A DNA stretch of 23,625 bases from a virus. Location: the IMG/VR virus record IMGVR_UViG_3300017593_001363, positions 1 through 23,625 of that record. One strand, 5' to 3'. The first letter of the stretch is position 1. Every line of letters starts with the position of its first letter. The position numbers and the translations under genes were made by a program. Below, in pieces: positions 1-4,993 of this stretch. The notes beneath the pieces are model-generated. The model was not told the origin of the DNA, made no database searches, and was given only the letters and a program-made list of their open reading frames with translations.

Positions 1-1406
1 CTATCCTCAACCTCCTTTAGCGCAACCCTTGCTTTCCCTAATACCTCCTTAAGGGATTTATAAGCTTTTCCTAAACCAAATAACGCAGCTGTAGCTGCTC
101 CGACTATGATTGGAATTCCTACGATTGGGCCAGCGAAAGAAAGAAGAGCAGCAGTAACAACAGGTAAGATCTTAATTAATTTACCAAGAGGACTCAGCAG
201 GAGTGAAAGAGCACCTAAGGCTGCTGTAGCTATTGGACCCCATAGAACTAGTTTCGCTAAAGTCTTCTTTGACTCGTCTGAAACTCTTGACATTGCGATA
301 GCAATTGCAGAAAGTTTGTTTGCCCACTCAGTAAATGTTGGGATTAAAATGTCGCCTAACGCTCGCGCTAAAGCTGCGAAACTCTGCTTCAATCTTTTAA
401 TAGAAAAGTCTAGTGTCCCTATCTGTTTTTCTAGAGCAATTTGAGTCATTCCCGCCGAATGTAATGCTAGTTGATAATCGTAAGCAAAACCAGCTGTATC
501 TTGTAATGCTGCTGCCATACCTCTTAAGGCTCTTACGTTCGGGAAAATTTTCGCTACCAACTCGGGTTGCAGAGATGCTAACTCCATCATAACACCGCTT
601 AGACCTTTAGTCCGTAGAGTAGTTGTATTTAACTCTATACCTAGTTTTTCCGCAGCTTCTTTCGCCTGCTTCGAAGGCTTTAAAAAGGTACGCAATAAGG
701 AATTGATAGAAGTCATTGTAATTTTAGCGGGCATACCGGCTCTTGTTATAGTAGAAATCGCTGCAGATAACTCTTCGATATCAGTTCCAGTTAAAGCAGC
801 CGTCGCGGCCACTCTACCAATAGAAGGAGCTAGTTCAGCAAAGGTTATTCGTCCACGCTTAACTGTTGAAAACAAAACGTCAGAAACTTTAGTCGCCTCA
901 GATGCAGCCATTTGGTATGACATTAAGATGGTGACTATTGCAGATGTTGCAGTACCGGTATCAGTAACTCCAGCAATTGCAGCTCTCGACGCTTGTTCTA
1001 AAACGCCCAGAGCATCCGCGGCAGGTATTGTAGCAGATAAAATATCATATAAACCTTTGCTTAAAGACTCCGTTGAATCTCCGAACTGTATTGACATTTC
1101 GCTTAATCTATCCCTAAACTCACCCATGTACTTATCCGTATCATCAACCATCGTAGAAACTTGAGCTAACTGTTTTTGAAACGCGATAGACGAGTCGACA
1201 AGCTTTTTAAGTGCCATAGTGCCTGCGATACCAACACCTACCATTACAATACCCATAGTACGCCATCTAAGAGAAACCGCTTCCAGCACACTACCAGTCT
1301 TCGTCGCAAATGTCGACATTTGCCTGCCTAACGTAGCGATACTCGAAGATGCCTGGGTAATATCCGATCTCCAAGCTATTGTTAAATCACCTAAGTTCGC
1401 AGCCAT
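1..1406 (-). CDS. Tail tape measure protein, N-terminal part (gene runs past the window start)
   Basis: I translated this frame by hand because it has no stop codon inside the window. It opens with MAANLGDLTIAW at the ATG at 1406 and stays open for 468 codons to base 1. The tape measure protein sets tail length and is packed inside the tail tube. Residues 55 to 250 read like the TP901-type tape measure core: alternating Ala/Ser/Thr-rich helices, with stretches such as VSTMVDDTDKYMGEF, FGDSTESLSKGLYDILSA and GRITFAELAPSIGRVAA. Further on are hydrophobic helices around LWGPIATAALGALSLLL and IVGAATAALFGLGKAY, as is usual for this family. The ATG overlaps the stop of the upstream chaperone frame (TAATG), so the two are translationally coupled. 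The position after two small chaperone genes is the canonical one. Confidence 0.93.
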   Translation of the reverse strand, partial: MAANLGDLTIAWRSDITQASSSIATLGRQMSTFATKTGSVLEAVSLRWRTMGIVMVGVGIAGTMALKKLVDSSIAFQKQLAQVSTMVDDTDKYMGEFRDRLSEMSIQFGDSTESLSKGLYDILSATIPAADALGVLEQASRAAIAGVTDTGTATSAIVTILMSYQMAASEATKVSDVLFSTVKRGRITFAELAPSIGRVAATAALTGTDIEELSAAISTITRAGMPAKITMTSINSLLRTFLKPSKQAKEAAEKLGIELNTTTLRTKGLSGVMMELASLQPELVAKIFPNVRALRGMAAALQDTAGFAYDYQLALHSAGMTQIALEKQIGTLDFSIKRLKQSFAALARALGDILIPTFTEWANKLSAIAIAMSRVSDESKKTLAKLVLWGPIATAALGALSLLLSPLGKLIKILPVVTAALLSFAGPIVGIPIIVGAATAALFGLGKAYKSLKEVLGKARVALKEVED

Positions 1407-1615
1407 TATTTACCCTTCTTAAATTCGATTGGAAGTCCTTTGCTTGCTAACTGCTTAAGCTTAGCTAAATTACTGTCAGCAGAAACTTCTACACCTCTCC
1501 CTTTCTGCCTTTTACTTAATCTCACTCCCGCCTTCAAAATAGCCTCAACTTCCTCCTCACTAAACTCTTCAAATACTTGACGTGGTGAAAAGCCTTTTTT
1601 AACAAAATAGAGCAT
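1406..1615 (-). CDS. Tail assembly chaperone, second frame (gpT-like)
   Basis: This is a 69-residue acidic/basic helical protein beginning MLYFVKKGFSPRQVFEEFSEEEV. It lies exactly where the T part of the lambda G/GT tail chaperone pair is found, between the first chaperone and the tape measure gene. Its own ATG has a poor ribosome site: the nearest purine-rich stretch, AAGGTGG, is about 13 bases upstream. The frame is open well upstream of the ATG and overlaps the end of the first chaperone gene, reading GEGGLAEI before the Met. That suggests it is made mainly as a -1 frameshift extension of the 139-aa protein rather than from its own start. Independent initiation is not excluded. No sequence motif names the family; the call rests on position and frame arrangement. 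Confidence 0.7.
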   Translation of the reverse strand: MLYFVKKGFSPRQVFEEFSEEEVEAILKAGVRLSKRQKGRGVEVSADSNLAKLKQLASKGLPIEFKKGK

Positions 1616-1623
1616 TATTTCGG

Positions 1624-2043
1624 CTAGTCCACCTTCCCCAGACTTAGCTCTTCCTTTTTCCCTACTAAACCTGACAGCTTTTTCGAAATAGATTTGAAAA
1701 AAGGGGTTAGAAGCTCCACTATAGAATCTAAATCCATATTTGTTTCAACCCAATCTTTATCCTTCTCCGTCAATACCATGCACATCTCAGTCACAACATC
1801 TGGTGCTTTTTCTATTAGTTCGGGTAGGAAGTTAAGTACATCATTAACGGTAAGCTTAGCAAAGTCGATATTCTTAATAGCATCTAACTCTTGAATCAAT
1901 TTCGAAATGTGTCTTGAGATAGAAATCTGTTTACGCCAGTTCACCCTAGGTACAGTGAACTCTTCTCCACTAACTAACTCTAACTTTTGAGGACTTGGAA
2001 CGAAGATCTCTGCCTCATTCTTAACATCTTTCTTATTAACCAT
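1624..2043 (-). CDS. Tail assembly chaperone, first frame (gpG-like)
   Basis: This 139-residue protein sits between the major tail protein and the tape measure gene, the canonical place of the tail assembly chaperone that coats the tape measure protein before tube polymerisation. It starts with a basic/acidic N-terminus. Residues 25 to 45 (EEFTVPRVNWRKQISISRHI) resemble the opening of such chaperones, and the remainder is helical (FLPELIEKAPDVVTEMCMVL, then SIVELLTPFFKSISKKL). The start is ATG with AGGAGGT seven bases upstream. It ends in a Lys/Glu-rich tail that contains the candidate slip sites. The identification comes from context and general character; no catalytic motif is expected. Confidence 0.75.
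   Translation of the reverse strand: MVNKKDVKNEAEIFVPSPQKLELVSGEEFTVPRVNWRKQISISRHISKLIQELDAIKNIDFAKLTVNDVLNFLPELIEKAPDVVTEMCMVLTEKDKDWVETNMDLDSIVELLTPFFKSISKKLSGLVGKKEELSLGKVD
1633..1660 (-). other. Candidate -1 ribosomal frameshift region for the tail chaperone pair
   Basis: Near the end of the 139-aa frame are two candidate slip sites in the correct phase: G-AAA-AAG (1660 to 1654) and G-GGG-AAG (1639 to 1633). The first allows the A-site tRNA to re-pair fully, the second the P-site tRNA. Neither is a perfect X-XXY-YYZ heptamer. Slipping back one base at either reads without a stop into the 69-aa frame. Lambda and most siphophages make their G/GT chaperones this way. Confidence 0.5.
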
Positions 2044-2086
2044 CTTTACCTCCTATGGGTATATAATATACGTATAAAATATTGCT

Positions 2087-2103
2087 AGGAGTCTTTTACT
2101 CCT
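2087..2103 (-). other. Short intergenic hairpin between major tail and chaperone genes
   Basis: The 73-base gap 2044 to 2116 holds one inverted repeat: on the minus strand AGGAGT, loop AAAAG, ACTCCT. It is followed by an AU-rich stretch (AGCAATATTTTAT) rather than a clean U-run. It could be a weak terminator or an RNA processing or stability hairpin that lowers chaperone expression relative to the abundant tail protein. A TATTAT-containing AT-rich stretch follows it, but no convincing -35 box is seen. Confidence 0.35.
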
Positions 2104-2116
2104 CTATCTAACTTCT

Positions 2117-2566
2117 CTACGAAATTATAGTAAGTTTGAACAACTGTGAACCAGCAACTAGCGACTCACCAGCCCAGTTGACACTAGTCATTAACGCGTT
2201 GAACGTGAATGAGAACTCATGCGGATCATCAGTAAACGGGAAGGTTAACTCCCCACCTGACCTCGCCTTCCAAATATCTAGCTCCACTGTTGCCCCGTCT
2301 GGTCGTCTATGATACAATCTTAGTGCGACCTCCTTAGTTGTCGTTAAACCTCCAAACTCCAACTGCGTTGTACCTGTTAAACTAGCTCCGCCTAACGCAT
2401 AATCGAAATTAGTGAGATTCCATTCTATACCTGTGATTGTCAAAACCCCAGCCTCGCCTGTAACATATGACTTTACTAGCGTTGCAGGTGAACCTTGCAT
2501 AATATCCACCATCGTTCTAGTTACCGCGAAACTAGCTCCACTCCTTACAGCCCCGACATCGACACT
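2117..2566 (-). CDS. Major tail (tube) protein, exon 3 of an intron-split gene starting at 3524
   Basis: This exon encodes 149 residues plus stop of the siphoviral tail tube protein, from SVDVGAVRSGASF to the end. The segment VDVGAVRSGASFAVTRTMVD followed by a QGSPATLVKSYVTGE stretch matches the usual tube-protein pattern of a GG/DVGAV turn, a beta hairpin and a VTGE strand. The protein would lack a start if read alone: the GTG at 2569 has no ribosome site, since what precedes it is the P9 hairpin of a group I intron. Joining exon 1 (3524 to 3518), exon 2 (3264 to 3227) and this exon gives a 164-residue protein beginning MAYNFSLGPCTLLLG, then SVDVGAV, the expected spacing for the family. Exon joins were set by reading frame and P1 pairing and are predictions. 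Confidence 0.85.
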   Translation of the reverse strand, partial: SVDVGAVRSGASFAVTRTMVDIMQGSPATLVKSYVTGEAGVLTITGIEWNLTNFDYALGGASLTGTTQLEFGGLTTTKEVALRLYHRRPDGATVELDIWKARSGGELTFPFTDDPHEFSFTFNALMTSVNWAGESLVAGSQLFKLTIIS

Positions 2567-3226
2567 CACGTAATCTTAGTTTTTCAACTAAGCGTGGACT
2601 ATCCCTTTATCCGGGGCAATTACTTGTAACATGCCTCGGATAATCCGCATCTTACGACCCAGCAACTTTTTTAAAAGTTGAAGTGAGTCGTCGTCTAAAG
2701 GACTCTTGAAGTGCTCTTTCATAAACTCTTGACCCATCCTTCCATGTAACCGAGCGTGTTCTGACAGAGTCATAACTGCTAAGTTACACCGCCTACAATT
2801 AAATGGATTCCCATCGATATGATGAACTACTTCCTTCTTCTTCATAGGTCTACCCAAAACTCTCTCTGCAACTAACTTATGCACTCCACAGTAGTCTTGC
2901 TCTTCGTTTCTCCTACCATTCTTAGATGCTTTAGGATAGAAGTTTATAACTCCCCCTGAATTCCTATGCTTCTGGACATGAGCCCATTTAACAATATCCA
3001 AATCTTGTCTATCTACTAATAGCTCAAATCTTCCGTGCTTCGGCGAATCAATTACACGCACTTCAAAGTCTCCCCTAGAAAAGTCTCTGCAGGACCTTCG
3101 GTCTCTCGACCTCGATCCCTCAGGATTACCATACCCTTTCAGGCTTAGGCTTCCCTGACCGAGCGGATTTTTCACCTGCCTATTACTAGGCAGGGGCCCA
3201 ATTTTCTTAGGCGTCGTCCCTGCTAC
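2567..3226 (-). ncRNA. Group I intron B, ORF-bearing, in the major tail protein gene
   Basis: This is about 660 nt of self-splicing intron. P1: the exon end TTGGGT (3232 to 3227) pairs with internal guide GCCTAA (3212 to 3207), with the diagnostic U.G at the splice site. P2: CCTGCCTA-GTAA-TAGGCAGG (3194 to 3175). The P4-P6 region includes AATCCTGAG and the GGTC-GAGA-GACC hairpin. The 5' strand of P7 is in GCAGAGACT near 3090. The HNH gene fills the loop between the two P7 strands. The 3' strand of P7 is in GGATAGTCC near 2605. P9: CTTAGTT-GAAA-AACTAAG (2592 to 2575). The 3' splice site is taken as GTG|AGT, which ends in G and keeps phase 0. GAG|TGT is a second option. The intron itself is clear; the exact 3' end is less sure. 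Confidence 0.88.
2588..3061 (-). CDS. HNH homing endonuclease encoded inside group I intron B
   Basis: This 157-residue protein should cut the intronless allele of the tail gene to spread the intron. Its C-terminal half has the HNH core: HKLVAERVLG, then VVHHIDGNPFNCRRCNLAVM and SEHARLHGR, as in I-HmuI-type phage enzymes. The N-terminal half (HGRFELLVDRQDLDIVKWAHV) is the usual recognition segment of this group. I chose the GTG at 3061, preceded by GGGGAGA, because everything further upstream in this open frame is intron core and exon 2. A start at 3238 would translate P1 to P7. The TAG stop lies inside the P9 stem, so gene and ribozyme overlap by a few bases. Length is close to known intron HNH enzymes (about 170 aa). 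Confidence 0.9.
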   Translation of the reverse strand: MRVIDSPKHGRFELLVDRQDLDIVKWAHVQKHRNSGGVINFYPKASKNGRRNEEQDYCGVHKLVAERVLGRPMKKKEVVHHIDGNPFNCRRCNLAVMTLSEHARLHGRMGQEFMKEHFKSPLDDDSLQLLKKLLGRKMRIIRGMLQVIAPDKGIVHA

Positions 3227-3264
3227 ACCCAATAACAAGGTGCATGGACCTAAACTGAAGTTAT
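3227..3264 (-). other. Exon 2 of the major tail protein gene (38 nt)
   Basis: This short exon lies between the two introns and completes residues 3 to 15 of the tail protein (Y/NFSLGPCTLLLG). The NFSLGPC segment is typical of the N-terminal strand of siphoviral tail tube proteins. An in-frame TGA just upstream (within intron A) shows that the region before 3265 cannot be coding in this frame. Boundaries are predicted. Confidence 0.7.
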
Positions 3265-3517
3265 CCGTTGTGTACGTTGGTCAGTTTGTTACACCGCTTT
3301 AAGCAGGAGCAGGTCATTTCTGCCTACTTCTCTATGTCGCCACAGAGCTCAGACTATCTCTTCATCCTATTACTAGGAGCTACCCGTATAGTCGTTGCAC
3401 CTTCCCTAATGTTAAGGGCTTGGCTCAGGATTGTCTCACTATCATGAGAGTTCCCCTGAATTTGAGTAGTTTGCTGTTTATCATTACTGATAAATGACGC
3501 AGCCAACACCACGTTGT
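3265..3517 (-). ncRNA. Group I intron A, compact and ORF-less, in the major tail protein gene
   Basis: This intron of about 253 nt has a core very like the cyanobacterial tRNA-Leu (Anabaena) intron: TCAGGGGAAC, then GACAATCCTGAGCCAAGCC, then GGGAAGGTGCAACGACTA and GATAGTC. Visible stems are P2 TTTATCA-GTAA-TGATAAA (3494 to 3477), P8 TCCTA-GTAA-TAGGA (about 3378 to 3365), P9 CTCTGTG-GCGA-CATAGAG (3347 to 3330), and a further stem AAGTAGG with CCTGCTT (3329 to 3301). All three capped stems end in GNRA loops. The guide GTGTTGG (3509 to 3503) can pair with exon end TTGGCAT through several wobbles. The splice CAT|...|AT keeps the frame and gives MAYNFSLGPC. The class is sure; the ends are the best reading-frame-consistent choice. 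Confidence 0.88.
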
Positions 3518-3524
3518 ATGCCAA
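3518..3524 (-). other. Exon 1 of the major tail protein gene (7 nt, TTG start)
   Basis: The predicted start is TTG at 3524, six bases after the strong ribosome site GGGGGTG (3537 to 3531). Only TTG GCA T is exonic; ligation to exon 2 gives TTG GCA TAT AAC TTC (MAYNF). The nearby GTG at 3533 is part of the ribosome site and has no spacing. Unspliced message would read about 50 codons into intron A before a stop. Confidence 0.62.
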
Positions 3525-3540
3525 GTTACTCACCCCCTTT

Positions 3541-3819
3541 TCATCTTAAATTTTGTTTCCCATACTTCTCCTTCAAATACTCCTCATAATCCGGATCTGC
3601 TAACACATTAACTTTTGAACAACGTCTGCAAATATGCCACACGCTTCCTCCACTAATTGATACTACGAAGTCTTTATACTTCAACCGTAGCTGGTTCGTA
3701 TTCTCATCTACATATCCTAACAGGAAGTGGCAGTTATCGCAGAACCACTGTTTATCTTTTGACTTAAAGCCTCTTGGACCTTCTTGTATTGGAGTCTTAG
3801 CCCCTTCTTGCTTATCCAC
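3541..3819 (-). CDS. Com-like zinc finger protein
   Basis: This is a 92-residue protein with four cysteines in two CxxC pairs: C27-D-N-C30 in the QWFCDNCHFLLG stretch, and C64-R-R-C67 in WHICRRCSKVNVL. The spacing and the flanking LG and N-x-L residues are those of the small Com-type zinc fingers of phages; Mu Com is an RNA-binding translational activator. I chose the GTG at 3819 because AAGGAGGT lies directly before it (3831 to 3824), overlapping the end of the tail terminator gene. The longer frame back to 3873 has no ribosome site. A Lys/Glu-rich C-tail follows the finger. No mom-like target gene is visible, so the actual role here is unknown. RNA binding or a structural role in tail joining are both possible. 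Confidence 0.7.
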   Translation of the reverse strand: MDKQEGAKTPIQEGPRGFKSKDKQWFCDNCHFLLGYVDENTNQLRLKYKDFVVSISGGSVWHICRRCSKVNVLADPDYEEYLKEKYGKQNLR

Positions 3820-3829
3820 TTTTACCTCC

Positions 3830-4219
3830 TTATATTTCAATAATTTTTGCTGAGAAATTACCAACTCTTGCATACCACTTAGAAACTGGGTCGTAGTAGT
3901 CGATAGGTGAGAAGTCGAGCCTAAAGACTACTCTAATATTAGAATCAGTAAATCGCTTAGTATGTAAAACATTTCTAATTGCCTCAAATACCTTTTGGGC
4001 CTCGTAATAATTCTTTATACTCCAAGCCCAAATCTTAGCAGTATCATCGATGAATGGGATATTCGGGTCGAAACTTCCCCCGCCGATAGTGAAGTTTGCG
4101 CAAGATGGTATAGGATCTTTAACAGAGGCTAACTCACCCTCGTAAAACCTACTACCGATCAACTCCTGTACTGTACTATCATTGATAACATTAATACGTA
4201 AAATTGATTGTACTGACAT
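3830..4219 (-). CDS. Tail terminator / minor tail protein (HK97 gp11-like)
   Basis: This 129-residue protein lies directly after the gp10-like gene and before the tail tube gene, the position of the tail terminator that caps the tube and joins it to the head. The sequence fits the small alpha/beta terminator fold: an N-terminal helix, FIDDTAKIWAWSI as a core strand, the helix NYYEAQKVFEAIRNVLHTK, and the closing strands VVFRLDFSP and YARVGNFSAKIIEI. The start ATG is preceded by GAGGTAACTT. Assignment is from gene order plus this general shape; no diagnostic residues exist for the family. Confidence 0.65.
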   Translation of the reverse strand: MSVQSILRINVINDSTVQELIGSRFYEGELASVKDPIPSCANFTIGGGSFDPNIPFIDDTAKIWAWSIKNYYEAQKVFEAIRNVLHTKRFTDSNIRVVFRLDFSPIDYYDPVSKWYARVGNFSAKIIEI

Positions 4220-4222
4220 AAG

Positions 4223-4993
4223 TTACCTCATTAAATAAGAGGAGGCAGCTCTTGATATTTTCGCATTAACCAACGCTGTTGCCATCTTTGGCTCAACCCC
4301 TTTAATCATGAGTCCTCCTACAATCGGACCTGTTATAACTTTATGGTACATCCGTTTACTAATACCCAGGTACTTACCGTTACAAAAAACCTCAGCAGTA
4401 CGCCCCACACGAGCAGCGTTATACATTTTAGATGTTACCGCTGTTGCACCGGGTAGCACTTTTGAAATCCATTTCATAAGTCGAGCAGCCTTATATAAAT
4501 CTGTAATTATAGCCCACTTTTTAGCCTCTTCAAAACCTGAGGCTACTAAATCAGGAAACATCGGTCTCACTATCTTTAAGCTTTCACCCATAAAATCCCT
4601 GCCGATCATCCGAGGTGTACCAAACAATACCGCTCGAGCATAAGGACAACCAGTCGCTTTCGTCTCATCTATACCGATCCAAGACATTAATCGAAACCCT
4701 GTCCTCTTAAATCCTTTCCTTATTGAGCCTAATAATCTATGAGTTTGTGTATGAACTAACCAAGGCCTTTCCGGATGAGGATTATGCGGATTCATAACAG
4801 AGTATGGATGACCTAATTTAGCTAGAGCTTTCAAAGAGTGACAAGTTGCGCTAATGTTGAACTTTACTTCTTTCTCTAAAACATCTGCAGCCTCTTGCAC
4901 ACGTAAAGCAGTAGTTGCCTGTAACGCTCCTTCAAAAGCAGCTATCTTCCATATCGTATTGCCGATACCAGTCATTGAACTCCCTAACTCCAC
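4223..4993 (-). CDS. HK97 gp10-like head-tail/tail completion protein with C-terminal extension
   Basis: This is a 256-residue protein with a GTG start overlapping the previous stop (TAGTG) and GGGAGG five bases upstream. The N-terminal 150 residues resemble the gp10-like tail component family: a helix with VQEAADVLEKEVK, a basic segment, then LLGSIRKG, YARAVLFGTPRMIGRDFMGES. The last stretch corresponds to the family's Y-A-x-x-x-E-x-G-T-x-x-x-x-x-R-P-F signature. Residues 165 to 256 are an extra Ala/Gly-rich region (VLPGATAVTSKMYNAARVG, GPIVGGLMIKGVEPKMATAL) not usual in gp10. It has amphipathic or membrane-like helices and its role is unknown. It is followed at once by the terminator gene, as in HK97-type modules. 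Confidence 0.68.
   Translation of the reverse strand: MELGSSMTGIGNTIWKIAAFEGALQATTALRVQEAADVLEKEVKFNISATCHSLKALAKLGHPYSVMNPHNPHPERPWLVHTQTHRLLGSIRKGFKRTGFRLMSWIGIDETKATGCPYARAVLFGTPRMIGRDFMGESLKIVRPMFPDLVASGFEEAKKWAIITDLYKAARLMKWISKVLPGATAVTSKMYNAARVGRTAEVFCNGKYLGISKRMYHKVITGPIVGGLMIKGVEPKMATALVNAKISRAASSYLMR

Noticed and set aside
703-1164. Plus-strand open frame of 153 codons over the tape measure gene
   Set aside because: It is the shadow of the tape measure coding frame, is low in complexity (Ala/Val/Ile/Ser) and lacks a ribosome site.
2588-3238. HNH protein read from TTG 3238 (216 aa)
   Set aside because: The first 59 codons are exon 2 and the P1 to P7 ribozyme core. GTG 3061 has a ribosome site and gives the usual size for intron HNH enzymes.
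2567-3517. A twintron (one group I intron nested in another)
   Set aside because: The two cores are sequential, each with its own P2, P7 and P9, and are separated by a coding stretch (NFSLGPCTLLLG), so they are two adjacent introns.
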